Of a stretch of 33,508 nucleotides of DNA, positions 24,578 through 33,024 are shown one piece after another. Under the pieces are notes generated by a model that was not told where the DNA came from, ran no database searches, and worked only from the letters and a program-made list of their open reading frames with translations. Within the stretch, counting starts at the first letter, position 1, and the number at the start of each line of letters is the position of its first letter. A program made the position numbers and the translations under genes. Origin of the DNA: Candidatus Kapaibacterium sp. (GTDB lineage Bacteria > Bacteroidota > Ignavibacteria > Kapaibacteriales > WFXC01); contig WFXC01000026.1 of assembly GCA_015490805.1 (NCBI GenBank), forward strand, positions 1 to 33,508, written 5' to 3'.

Positions 24578-24987
24578 TTCAACTTCGATTTGCCAGTATT
24601 CCCGCGAATGTGCACCGAGTGAAGGATTTGCTCCAGCGCATCGAAGAGACGTACCAGACTACGCTCTCCGAGGATGCCCGTTACCGGCTCATCATCGCTG
24701 TCAGCGAGGCAATCAACAATGCAATCGAGCACGGCAGCAGGGATCGGGAGGGAGCAATGGTAGAAATTCGATCGGAACGTCGGGATCGTGGACTCTATGT
24801 CTGGGTCATCGATGAAGGCTCTGGTTTTGAGCCTGCCGACTTGCCAGATCCCCGCACCGAAGAACAATTGCTCAGCGAGCGTGGACGTGGCATTCTGTTG
24901 ATGGAAAACCTGGCTGATCGCTTGCGGTTTTATCAGTCGCCAGAAGGATTTGTGACAGAATTGTGGTTCGACAACATCTTCCAATAA
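24574..24987 (+). CDS. RsbW/SpoIIAB-like serine-protein kinase (anti-sigma ATPase)
   Basis: The protein has 137 residues, the size of stand-alone GHKL anti-sigma kinases. The Bergerat ATP fold is intact: N box RLIIAVSEAINNAIEHGS (about residues 44-61), G1 DEGSGFEPADLPDP, and G2 ERGRGILLMENLADRL. Such proteins bind a sigma factor or phosphorylate an anti-anti-sigma (STAS) partner on Ser/Thr; no sigma factor, STAS protein or PP2C phosphatase lies nearby. The ATG 24574 overlaps the barrel gene's stop (ATGA), implying translational coupling; the frame extends further upstream to 24496 but without homology. It is the last gene of the operon and is followed 4 bases later by a strong terminator hairpin. 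Confidence 0.88.
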   Translation: MIQLRFASIPANVHRVKDLLQRIEETYQTTLSEDARYRLIIAVSEAINNAIEHGSRDREGAMVEIRSERRDRGLYVWVIDEGSGFEPADLPDPRTEEQLLSERGRGILLMENLADRLRFYQSPEGFVTELWFDNIFQ

Positions 24988-24989
24988 AA

Positions 24990-25015
24990 AAGGCACAGCA
25001 GCGACGCTGTGCCTT
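24990..25015. terminator. Bidirectional terminator between convergent operons
   Basis: A ten-base-pair stem AAGGCACAGC (24990-24999) / GCTGTGCCTT (25006-25015) encloses the loop AGCGAC. A-rich sequence lies on the left (24985-24991) and T-containing sequence on the right, so it can serve both the plus-strand operon ending at 24987 and the minus-strand lipoprotein operon ending at 25047. Confidence 0.85.
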
Positions 25016-25046
25016 CTTGCTTTCTCCAGACTTTTCACGAATTCCC

Positions 25047-25628
25047 TTACCGCACCGATTCAATCATATCTGCAATGATCACGTTCCAGCCACCACGACT
25101 GCGGATCTGCCCAACAATTCCCACCGGCGCACCTGCAAACTTCGCCAATTTCTTCCCGGCATAGCTTCCATCTGGATGATAGACCAGATACAGCGTATTG
25201 TGCGCAAGTATGCCAATAGGTTGTCCACGCTCGACCAGTTTCAATGCCTGCTGCCGGTCGAGTTTTCCACTTCCACCAGTGAGCACCTGCGCAATGTCCA
25301 CAACGTCACCAATGAGCGGATTTGCTGGCGATCCTAAGGGCTTCGCTGGCTTGGTCGGCTGTGGTTCTGCACTTTCCGCTTTTGGTTTTTCAGCCGTTGC
25401 CTCCGCCGCCTTCTCCGCAGGTTGTTCCTCTACGGCTTTTGGTTGTTCTGGCTGCAGTGCTGGTGCAATCGTGTCCACTGCCATTTCCGGTGCTTTTTCT
25501 TCTCGCTGCAATGTTACCTTCTCTCCGGGCGCTGGTTGTTTTTGCTGCTCGGAACTACAGCCAAGCAGATACAAACCCAGCAAGAGCACACCTGCGAGTA
25601 TGCTCATCGTCCGAATTGCTCGTTGCAT
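25047..25628 (-). CDS. Lipoprotein with variable linker and 91-residue paralogous domain
   Basis: The protein has 193 residues. The lipoprotein signal MQRAIRTMSILAGVLLLGLYLLGC has a good lipobox (LLGC; Cys24), so it should be membrane anchored. A Pro/Glu/Ala/Lys-rich flexible stretch follows (about residues 25-100: EKAAEATAEKPKAESAEPQPTKPAKP), and then a compact C-terminal domain of 91 residues beginning NPLIGDVVDI and containing GKLDRQQALKLVERGQ and YLVYHPDGSYAGKKLAKFAG. That domain is about 55% identical, without gaps, to the protein encoded just upstream. I do not recognise the family. ATG 25628 is preferred because GGGAGGG lies 7 bases upstream; the ATG at 25634 is too close to it. It is the last gene of a three-gene operon. 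Confidence 0.82.
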   Translation of the reverse strand: MQRAIRTMSILAGVLLLGLYLLGCSSEQQKQPAPGEKVTLQREEKAPEMAVDTIAPALQPEQPKAVEEQPAEKAAEATAEKPKAESAEPQPTKPAKPLGSPANPLIGDVVDIAQVLTGGSGKLDRQQALKLVERGQPIGILAHNTLYLVYHPDGSYAGKKLAKFAGAPVGIVGQIRSRGGWNVIIADMIESVR

Positions 25629-25646
25629 CCTCATCCCTCCCTTTTG

Positions 25647-26021
25647 TTATCGTATCACTTCGATCAGATCGGCAACAATGGCAGCCGCACCATAGCGGCG
25701 AACGACCTTTCCAACGACACCAACCTGAAAGCCCGCCATTTTCGCCAGCTTCTTCCCAGCATACGTGCCATCAGGATGAAACACCAGATACAGTTTCCCG
25801 CCGGCGACAATCCCCAGCAACTGCCCCCGCTCCACCAGATCCATCGCTTCCTGCTTCGACACCTTTCCCTCGCCGCCGGTCACATAGTCTCCTACATTCA
25901 CCACAACGCCAACAATGGGTTTGCCCTGTGCGACGGGTTCAGCACGAGACGGCAAAGAGAAAAGTCCTATGCCAACGATCAAGACAAGGGCAATCCCACC
26001 CACCACAATGCGTGCTCTCAT
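25647..26021 (-). CDS. Small exported protein, paralogue of the adjacent lipoprotein domain
   Basis: The protein has 124 residues. The signal sequence MRARIVVGGIALVLIVGIGLFSLPSRA is followed directly by the 91-residue domain: KPIVGVVVNVGDYVTGGEGKVSKQEAMDLVERGQ, LYLVFHPDGTYAGKKLAKMAG and a final IVADLIEVIR. There is no lipobox Cys, so it is predicted to be periplasmic or held by an uncleaved helix. Alternating V/G/I segments suggest a small beta-barrel (OB- or SH3-like), but that is inference. ATG 26021 overlaps the stop of the FN3-like lipoprotein gene as ATGA and has GGAGGAG upstream; the frame stays open further upstream but inside the neighbour gene. Its function is unknown. Confidence 0.82.
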   Translation of the reverse strand: MRARIVVGGIALVLIVGIGLFSLPSRAEPVAQGKPIVGVVVNVGDYVTGGEGKVSKQEAMDLVERGQLLGIVAGGKLYLVFHPDGTYAGKKLAKMAGFQVGVVGKVVRRYGAAAIVADLIEVIR

Positions 26022-26938
26022 TGGTCTCCTCCGTTGTTGTCCCTGGCTGTTCGAGCATACGGAACACCGGCTTCCTTCTGATACGAAACCTCGCACTCAA
26101 CGTACCGATGCGGCTCGCTGCCCTGCAAAAATGACCCATTGACATATTTGACCAGCACCTTTGCGTAATGATTATCCACTGTCCGCACAACCAGGACAAT
26201 ATTGCCGCTGTACTGGGTCAGATCAATTTCCCGCTCAGCAAAGGTTTTCGCATTCAATGCTTCACTGTCAAACACATCATTCAGGGAATTCACATTGGTA
26301 TAAACTTCCGCCGCAATTTCCGTTGCTCGAAGACTATCCGGCAACGTTTTGGGGTAATACTGCTTCAGCAAGGTCGGCGATGCAATGATGAGCTTGTTGT
26401 CGCGCGTGTACAGCCCCAGATCCCAATCCTGACCGCTGCTCGTTTTCAAATTCACCGGTCCTCCTTCGGTCGGATTATACAGGTCCACGCCACTGCCAAA
26501 CACGGAGGCAGATTCATACATCCGAATGGGATTGCCCGTTGTCAACTCCACAAATCGGGAGGCTGGCGACCACTGGATCTGTTTCGCCGGTCCTATGGTA
26601 TCGGCTGTCTCACCCGCCACTTCGCACGTATAAATCGTACCTTCCTGCAAGCCCGTTACCTGCACCTGCGTCCAACTGGCTGGCAGTAGCGTATCCAGCA
26701 TCGTAATGCCACCCGGATTATAGATCCGCACCCGATACCCCGCAAATTCGGCTGCGGTGTAATCGGGCGAATGATCCCACTTCAGGGCAATCGTTGCAGA
26801 ATCAATCGATGTCGCATACAGCGCTGCCGGAGGCTGGGGGACGAAAACCTGATCTGGACCCGTTGTCGTTTCACATCCCTGGATCGCGATGGCAAGAGCA
26901 AGCACAACACCAATACTGAAAATTCCAATTCCTCGCAT
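26018..26938 (-). CDS. Lipoprotein with fibronectin type III-like domain
   Basis: The protein has 306 residues. The lipoprotein signal MRGIGIFSIGVVLALAIAIQGC has a lipobox ending at Cys22. A FN3-like domain spans about residues 35-125 (PQPPAALYATSIDSATIALKWDHSPDYTAAEFAGYRVRIYNPGG...TGLQEGTIYTCEVAGETA). The second half (FVELTTGNPIRMYESASVFGSGVDLYNPTEGGPVNLK... DWDLGLYTRDNKLIIASP) is a beta-rich domain I do not recognise. The ATG at 26938 is preferred to the in-frame GTG at 26947, because AAGG lies 8 bases upstream of it. It is the first gene of an operon with the two small paralogous exported proteins. A TAATTTTG promoter with a palindrome lies 40-75 bases upstream. Confidence 0.85.
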   Translation of the reverse strand: MRGIGIFSIGVVLALAIAIQGCETTTGPDQVFVPQPPAALYATSIDSATIALKWDHSPDYTAAEFAGYRVRIYNPGGITMLDTLLPASWTQVQVTGLQEGTIYTCEVAGETADTIGPAKQIQWSPASRFVELTTGNPIRMYESASVFGSGVDLYNPTEGGPVNLKTSSGQDWDLGLYTRDNKLIIASPTLLKQYYPKTLPDSLRATEIAAEVYTNVNSLNDVFDSEALNAKTFAEREIDLTQYSGNIVLVVRTVDNHYAKVLVKYVNGSFLQGSEPHRYVECEVSYQKEAGVPYARTARDNNGGDQ

Positions 26939-26976
26939 TGCAAACACCTTCTTTGTGGAACATCCTTACTTGACAA

Positions 26977-27015
26977 TTTGCAAAATTACCAAAACTTTGC
27001 AAGATAGCAGTCAAA
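26977..27015 (-). promoter_or_regulatory. Promoter with overlapping palindrome for the lipoprotein operon
   Basis: On the minus strand TAATTTTG (plus 26981-26988) matches the TAnnTTTG -7 consensus, and TTTG (plus 27012-27015) lies 23 bases upstream as a possible -33 element. A perfect 8-base palindrome TTTGCAAA (26977-26984) overlaps the -7 box. A 7-base inverted repeat TTGCAAA (26978-26984) / TTTGCAA (26996-27002) spans the region between the two boxes, which could be an operator. The rest of the gap up to 27156 holds nothing I can identify. Confidence 0.5.
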
Positions 27016-27156
27016 TCTCCATTTCGTGATTTCCGTAGCTTACGCCTTCATAGGTTGTAGTTCTGCTTCGGGCATTGCTGCATCGACTCATCTTAGAAAG
27101 TATAAGCTCTCGCCAGCTTTTTGTACAAATCCACAGCGCAAACGCCCTATCTCACC

Positions 27157-30100
27157 TCACGGCTGGTACACCAGCGGGATTACCATCCCACCACGGGCGG
27201 AAACGATACGCAGCCAGTACGTACCGGCTGGAAGGTGGTCGAAGGACAAATGAAGGATCGTTTCTGGAGGCTGGAAAGGAGTAGTCCACTGACGCAGAAG
27301 CTGTCCCGCAGTGTTTCGCAACTCACACCGGACCGTCTGGAACTCAGCGGTTGCAACAACCACCGCTATCTGATCCCTGGTTGGCTGAGGATAAACGGCC
27401 GTCACTGAAAAAGGCAGTCGATAGACTCTTCGATGAGGATCGGGATAGCGAAAAACCAGCATTCCATCATAGGCGCGGGTATCAACTGCTGTGCCCCAGA
27501 ATATAGATGTCGGCGCCCATCGAATGGGAACGTGATCCTGCAATCCCAATCCCGGTATCCCCCGCAGGAAAAACAGCGTTCCGGCGGAATCAAAATGTCC
27601 CCAAATCCGAAAAGCCAACCGCCGCACTGTGTCAATGACCGTGTGCTCCAGTATTTCAACGGTTCTGCCCGGTGATCGCACCGAAAGCGGCAGGAACCGA
27701 TCGGCTGGCATCCAGAGTGCTGCCTCAAAAAACCGCTCATTGATGTACGGCGCATTCTCCGTCATCTCATACTGGATCGGGATTTCAACCGTATCGCGGG
27801 GATCGATGGTCATCGTGGGAATGCGTATGGTGCTGCGTGCCTGATAGGGGATCAATTGCAGAACGGCACTCAGGTCGCACGGTTCTCCTCGCAATGTTAA
27901 TGTAGCCGTTCCGCCCGGCGTTGCTTTGAGCTCGATCAATGCCGTATCCCCCGGCGCGATAACCAGTGGCAACGGCGTTTGCAATGTGTAGACCGGTGGA
28001 TCGATCGTTGCTTCCGTAAACCGGATTTCTTCCTCCGAAGCATTGATAATGGGCACTGTCTGCGAAGCAATTTCTGGAATAAAGGGCACTGTAGAAACCG
28101 AAAACCGGGCAGCAGGCAGAATGCCCCGTCCACGAATTCGGACTTTTTTCTTGAATTTCCCCTGATCTGCATAGTACACAAACACGGTCACCTGATACTC
28201 TTTCGGCTTTGTGGGCGTAAAGGCAAAAGCGACAAAGAGCGTATCGCCCGGTAGCAGCGTTGTATCTTTGACCGTCGACACCAGCTCAATTGGTGCCTGG
28301 TAGGGATTGTACAGTTGCAACCCATTGATTTTCAAAGGTTTGGGATCCAGATTCGCAACAAGCGGCACGATACGAACCGTTCGTTCCCCAACACAAACGC
28401 CGCCCAGAACCGTGCGCTGAGAATCAATGGCCATCGATCGATCTCGAACCGAGGCGACAAAAGGAAGAACAAACTGGCGGGAACACGTAGCCAGGAACAG
28501 GGTATCCGCTACTGCTCCCGTATCCCGCGCAATATACCGAAGCACTACGGTACGACACGCTCCCGGCTGGAGAGTATCAGGAACTGCCGGTGAGAGCATC
28601 ACAAACTTCTGGAAGCGTGTCCACTGCTGTTGCAACGGGATCGGTGCTTCTCCAACATTACAGATGGCGGCTGGCTCTTCCCACTGGACCGTATCTCCAA
28701 GATACAGCTCATCGACCGGCGGCACCAGTGTATCGGTTGCCAGCTTCGGCGGAACAATGCGCAGGTACTGCTCTACAACATCCTCTTCAGGATAGGAAAA
28801 CACCCGTTTCCGGAGATTTTTCCACTGACCTTCAGCAGAACTAAGCATAATAGGTGCCGCAGGGTGGAATTGAACATCTGTCAACCGGGTGGGATGTCCA
28901 GTGTAATTGGTATACAACTGATCGGTCACCAGATCCCAGACAACGATCTGCGGAATGCCGGGAATGCCAGCCACCAGGAAACGACCGGTGGAGCTAAAGC
29001 TCAACCGCTGCACTTCGCTCCATTGCCGCCGCTGGATTTTGATCAACCGCAATTTCTGCCGATCCCACAAATGAATCGCCATACTGGGCGAATGGAGCAG
29101 CCCAACCGGTGTCGGATACTCAGCAACAGCAAAAAATCGTCCGGTTGGATCCGCACCAATATGCCGCATACGCGGCGCGTCGTGGAAGGGAACCTCTGCC
29201 AGCAATCGATAATCTTCCAGCGAGCGGATCTGGACACTGCCTAAAAGCAGCACGTACAACTCTTTTTGTCGTTCATTGAGCGCAATATCCTCGATTGGCG
29301 CACCAACCACAATCTTACGCCGGAATGTCCCCGTTGAGTCATAGATCAACAATGCAGCAAGGTTTGAAGGAGCACAGACCAGCTCCTGGGCAGTTGCATT
29401 ATACACCATCTTTTGGATGTGTACCCGATAGGGCAACTGAACCTGGTGCACCGGATAGGGACTCTGCAGATCAAAGAATGCCAGTGTATCGTGAAGGCTA
29501 TGTTTCGTCACCAGCCGCTGCGCATTGGTATCGGGCCATCGGAATTGGGAACGGAAGATGACGGCCACCCCCATCGGGACAAAGCTGGCAGCAATCACCT
29601 GCACTCTTTCCGGCTGGTAGTACTCCACCACCTCATACTCAACAACACCCGTGTCTACCTCCAGTTTGCGTCGGAAACGCACGCTGTCAATAGCAGAATC
29701 ATAATCCCGAAGGCGCAGGCAGAGAAACTGCTGCCACATATCGGTAGTCCAGACACCGACACAGCCGTTATCGTAAGCAGTCAGGAAATGTGCTCCTGTC
29801 CGGTCAAATTGAATCTGCAAAATGCCGGCAGTATCGGCTGGTAAATACTCCGCCTCTGCCTCCATCGCAGGTTGACGGACTCGGATCAGGAGGGAATCTG
29901 TAATGATGTCAGGCACTTTCCAGGTGATGCGATTGGTATCATTGACCTTCTGGATCAACTGCCATCGGGCAGTATCGGACAGGCGATATTCGACAAACAC
30001 GGGCAACTGAGAATTGGCTCCGTCCCATCGGATTGGATACTCCATACACGGCGTGTAAATCTCTCCTCCCGCAGGCTGCTGAAGCTGCAACCTGGGCTCC

Positions 30101-30966
30101 GCTGTTACCTGCGGTCGATTGCCAAACAATGGCAAAACGGCATAGAGTCCCTGCTCCGCATAGATCCATAATTCCGCCTGCTGTGGTTCTGACGATGGGG
30201 GAAAAAACTCCAGATCGATCGGATACCGGAAGACTGGATAGGCAAGAACTGGAAAAATGGTATCGCCAGGCGCCAGGAAATTACCTCTCCATCGAGCCCG
30301 GAAATACGGTGAGGTGATTCGCATCGAATCAATCCGCACTGGCAACTCAGCCCTGATAACCGGATCGTAAAATCCCGACTGAGCTTGGAAATATACTCGA
30401 GTTCGTACTGTATCACCTGGTTCGCCATTACCAACAAAAAACTCCTTGATCGGTACATCGCCACGCAAAAATCGGAGCACTGGATGGGCAATGTTTGTGC
30501 TCCGATAATACGCTGTCTGATATCCCACATCCTCTCCGTCCACGACCACCAGTTCTGCTCGCATGTAGAGATATCGCGATGGATCGCAGTCATCATCTAA
30601 TTTGACCACCCGCTTGCCTGCATCCCGCGTTCGCCATTCAATCTCATACCAGCCATCCGGCATCTGCTCGAAGCGCTCCGGCACGTAAACAATATTTTCC
30701 TGTACAATCAAAACTTGATCCCGCTCGATGGGAATCTCGTAACCTTCGCGAAATGCTTTCAGTCGCACTCGAAGGCGCGGAAAATGTCGAATATCTAAGG
30801 TATTTACCTCCGTAAATTTCTCGACGCCCTGGAATGCTGCTTTGGGACATTGATACTCAAATATGCCCAGACTATCCAGTTGTACCGTGATCGCTCCATA
30901 AGCAGACAGCAGCCAGAATCCAGTAAACAGCAAGATAAGAGCCACTTTTGCCACCGAGCGTTTCAT
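27157..30966 (-). CDS. 1269-residue T9SS cargo: WD40-like propeller plus anchor-D Ig repeats
   Basis: This is a secreted protein. The signal peptide MKRSVAKVALILLFTGFWLLSAYGA is followed by beta-sandwich modules. A FN3/Kre9-like module lies around residues 290-365 (LQQPAGGEIYTPCMEYPIRWDG... FVEYRLSDTARWQLI). A WD40-like propeller spans about 380-730 (IQFDRTGAHFLTAYDNGCVGVWTT, LSFSSTGRFLVAGIPGIPQIVVWDL, VQFHPAAPIMLSSAEG). Anchor-D Ig domains follow at about 760-1010 (TLLPGDTLFVAFAFTPTKPKEYQVTVFV). The last ~75 residues are a T9SS sorting domain (VYPQPTRDQIAVVVATAEFQTVRCELRNTAGQLLRQ...GTYWLRIVSARGGMVIPLVYQP). GGAGG lies 8 bases before the ATG at 30966, which is 14 bases after the stop of the upstream barrel/OmpA gene. 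The two genes form an operon and the proteins may form a complex. Its function is unknown. Confidence 0.9.
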   Translation of the reverse strand: MKRSVAKVALILLFTGFWLLSAYGAITVQLDSLGIFEYQCPKAAFQGVEKFTEVNTLDIRHFPRLRVRLKAFREGYEIPIERDQVLIVQENIVYVPERFEQMPDGWYEIEWRTRDAGKRVVKLDDDCDPSRYLYMRAELVVVDGEDVGYQTAYYRSTNIAHPVLRFLRGDVPIKEFFVGNGEPGDTVRTRVYFQAQSGFYDPVIRAELPVRIDSMRITSPYFRARWRGNFLAPGDTIFPVLAYPVFRYPIDLEFFPPSSEPQQAELWIYAEQGLYAVLPLFGNRPQVTAEPRLQLQQPAGGEIYTPCMEYPIRWDGANSQLPVFVEYRLSDTARWQLIQKVNDTNRITWKVPDIITDSLLIRVRQPAMEAEAEYLPADTAGILQIQFDRTGAHFLTAYDNGCVGVWTTDMWQQFLCLRLRDYDSAIDSVRFRRKLEVDTGVVEYEVVEYYQPERVQVIAASFVPMGVAVIFRSQFRWPDTNAQRLVTKHSLHDTLAFFDLQSPYPVHQVQLPYRVHIQKMVYNATAQELVCAPSNLAALLIYDSTGTFRRKIVVGAPIEDIALNERQKELYVLLLGSVQIRSLEDYRLLAEVPFHDAPRMRHIGADPTGRFFAVAEYPTPVGLLHSPSMAIHLWDRQKLRLIKIQRRQWSEVQRLSFSSTGRFLVAGIPGIPQIVVWDLVTDQLYTNYTGHPTRLTDVQFHPAAPIMLSSAEGQWKNLRKRVFSYPEEDVVEQYLRIVPPKLATDTLVPPVDELYLGDTVQWEEPAAICNVGEAPIPLQQQWTRFQKFVMLSPAVPDTLQPGACRTVVLRYIARDTGAVADTLFLATCSRQFVLPFVASVRDRSMAIDSQRTVLGGVCVGERTVRIVPLVANLDPKPLKINGLQLYNPYQAPIELVSTVKDTTLLPGDTLFVAFAFTPTKPKEYQVTVFVYYADQGKFKKKVRIRGRGILPAARFSVSTVPFIPEIASQTVPIINASEEEIRFTEATIDPPVYTLQTPLPLVIAPGDTALIELKATPGGTATLTLRGEPCDLSAVLQLIPYQARSTIRIPTMTIDPRDTVEIPIQYEMTENAPYINERFFEAALWMPADRFLPLSVRSPGRTVEILEHTVIDTVRRLAFRIWGHFDSAGTLFFLRGIPGLGLQDHVPIRWAPTSIFWGTAVDTRAYDGMLVFRYPDPHRRVYRLPFSVTAVYPQPTRDQIAVVVATAEFQTVRCELRNTAGQLLRQWTTPFQPPETILHLSFDHLPAGTYWLRIVSARGGMVIPLVYQP

Positions 30967-30980
30967 CCCGTATTCCTCCA

Positions 30981-32873
30981 TCATTCTTGATCCTTCCCAT
31001 CTGTGCGTATCCACGCAATAACGCCTCGATTGAGCAGATGCTGATAAGGCGGTGGTAGCAGGTTCGGAGGATTCTGGATGAGCCGGATCGTCAGATGGGA
31101 CTGTGGTGGCAGTGCCAGCACCTGCAACGCATTCTGCAATCGCTGCTGCATCAATCGCCTGTTGAACCGCTCACTCCCAAACTGATCGCTCAATACCCAC
31201 AGCTCTACCTTTTCCCCCATAGCCACGCGCTGGCGTATTTGCCGAACCGCTTCGGAGTCCAGCAGGGAAAATCGCGGACTGTTGTAATCGCACAATCCCA
31301 GAATCAGCGGGATACGTCCTGTGGTATCAGCCCAGATTTGATACCGCTGGGTGTCAATGCGGTAATCGGGATACAGTAAAACGTGTTGCTGCCGGTGAAC
31401 AATCCGCCCCAGCGAATCCTGCACCCACACAGCTACTTCAATCGGTCTTGCTGCCTGCCCAATAACAATCTGCCGGGAAACAGTATCCTTCCGCCACGGT
31501 ATCACCTCATCTCCTATGCGCAATGTTCGCCCCAGTTGTTTAACCGGCGTCCAGGTGTGAATACGCGAAAGAGCTCGAATCGCAACGGATCGAGGATGGA
31601 CAAGGAATTTACTCCGCTCGAACCGCTGCAGCAACGGGTGACCATTTCGCAGAACACGAACAGCCCGCTGCTCCGCCAGCAGTTCCGGATAACGGGGCAT
31701 CTGGCGGAAGTGCTGTGTCCGGAGCTTTCCATACGGGCGAAGGTGTAAAGAATCCAGAATATGCTCCACCAGCCGCCGCCGCGCTTCAACCACCTCGGCA
31801 GACTCATCCGCACTGCCACTGATAACAATCTCCCACGCCGCTGGCTGCTGGCGGATTTCGGGTGCCAGAGCCCCGAAAAATTGCGCAAGATTTGCAGTGA
31901 CTCCATTTGGCAGCACTTGAGTGCTGTTTTTCTCAAAAAACACCACAGCAGGCAACGCAATGTCCCATTGGAGCAAATCTCCATTCACAGGAATTCCTAC
32001 AGTGGCATGCGCTCTGGCAATGCGAAGGGAATCCAGCCAGAGCACTGTTTCCACAGCCGGCGGTGGGGGTGGCGGTGGCGGCGGAACGGGAGGTCTGGAT
32101 GGCGGTAGCGTGGGGAAAAACACCGATGCACCAATTGTCAGGCTCCACAGGCGCCATCGTTGCTGCGGCACCAGTGAGGTTAACTGCACTATCAACCGCG
32201 TTTCCGGATAAATGCGCCATCGCCCAAGGGACACTGGTAGCCACCGGGCGCCGGCTACCAATCCAAAGTGCCATCGAGCAAGTGTTGAAATGGTACCAGT
32301 AAACTCATTTCGCTGCCGAAGTCCATTCTCATACCGGTACGCTGCCGGGGCTTCCAGTTGTTCCACCTGCTGCCCGTGAGCATACACCAGCGCAGCGACA
32401 CGAATGCCTCCATACAACGTCCGGACAAACTGCCACGGCGACGCAATTCGATGCCGGAGTTCTGAAAAAACCTGTACAAACTGCGTTTGCAACCTGTGGA
32501 ACGAATACACTGGCGTCGCTACCTGCTGCTGCACAGCGTATCCCAAAAATTCCTTTTCCCGAAACTCTCCCATCCACCACTCTGCTCCCACCGCAACCTC
32601 TGGCAGCCATCGAAGATCATCCGTAAGAAACACTTCGGGAAATCTCCGCCCCACAAAGAATCCTGTTCCCCATCCGAAAGTAGTGGTATAAGGAACGCAA
32701 CAGTTTGGAATCGCTGGCAGTTGGTCAAAACGGGCATCGAACAACGCTGAGGCTCCATAGAGCCCACCAAACCACGGCGATTCCGGTGCTTTCGATGGAA
32801 CTGCTCCGTCCACCGATTGCCCCCAGCTACTGTAAAAACTGACTATGAAACCGACAATCACAACGACAATCAT
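30981..32873 (-). CDS. Outer-membrane barrel protein with polyproline linker and OmpA-like modules
   Basis: The protein has 630 residues. The signal peptide MIVVVIVGFIVSFYSSWGQ leads into an outer-membrane barrel-like domain (about residues 25-255: FGWGTGFFVGRR, TLYGGIRVAALVYAHG, YPETRLIVQLTS, LWSLTIGASVFFP). A Pro-rich linker with an unbroken run of nine prolines follows (about 257-275). Two OmpA/MotB-like modules come next: VVFFEKNSTQVLPNGVTANLAQFFGAL... VISGSADESAEVVEARRRLVEHIL, and later SEAVRQIRQRVAMGEKVELWVLSDQFGSERFNRRLMQQRLQNAL. The layout is that of OmpA-family proteins which link the outer membrane to peptidoglycan, but with extra beta domains between the modules, and the Asp/Arg peptidoglycan-binding residues are not clearly conserved. 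ATG 32873 has GGGGG 5-8 bases upstream. It is the first gene of an operon with the WD40/anchor-D cargo. Confidence 0.82.
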   Translation of the reverse strand: MIVVVIVGFIVSFYSSWGQSVDGAVPSKAPESPWFGGLYGASALFDARFDQLPAIPNCCVPYTTTFGWGTGFFVGRRFPEVFLTDDLRWLPEVAVGAEWWMGEFREKEFLGYAVQQQVATPVYSFHRLQTQFVQVFSELRHRIASPWQFVRTLYGGIRVAALVYAHGQQVEQLEAPAAYRYENGLRQRNEFTGTISTLARWHFGLVAGARWLPVSLGRWRIYPETRLIVQLTSLVPQQRWRLWSLTIGASVFFPTLPPSRPPVPPPPPPPPPAVETVLWLDSLRIARAHATVGIPVNGDLLQWDIALPAVVFFEKNSTQVLPNGVTANLAQFFGALAPEIRQQPAAWEIVISGSADESAEVVEARRRLVEHILDSLHLRPYGKLRTQHFRQMPRYPELLAEQRAVRVLRNGHPLLQRFERSKFLVHPRSVAIRALSRIHTWTPVKQLGRTLRIGDEVIPWRKDTVSRQIVIGQAARPIEVAVWVQDSLGRIVHRQQHVLLYPDYRIDTQRYQIWADTTGRIPLILGLCDYNSPRFSLLDSEAVRQIRQRVAMGEKVELWVLSDQFGSERFNRRLMQQRLQNALQVLALPPQSHLTIRLIQNPPNLLPPPYQHLLNRGVIAWIRTDGKDQE

Positions 32874-33024
32874 TCAGCCCCCAGCATTCTATTCGGAGTA
32901 AAGTCGACAAAGACCGTAACACGAACGGCTGCCGGTTATAGCGCATTCACACCCGCAAATTTTATAAACCCCCTTATCCACAAAACGTTTCACAGCAGAG
33001 AAATTCAAAATCGGTGCTTCCAAT

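Noticed and set aside
32057-32090. G-rich low-complexity tract resembling a simple repeat
   Set aside because: It encodes in frame the nine-proline linker of the barrel/OmpA protein.
32956-32985. TAAAATTTG with TTTTG upstream as a promoter for the barrel/OmpA gene
   Set aside because: It has three bases instead of two between TA and TTTG and a short 16-base spacer; too weak to list as a feature.
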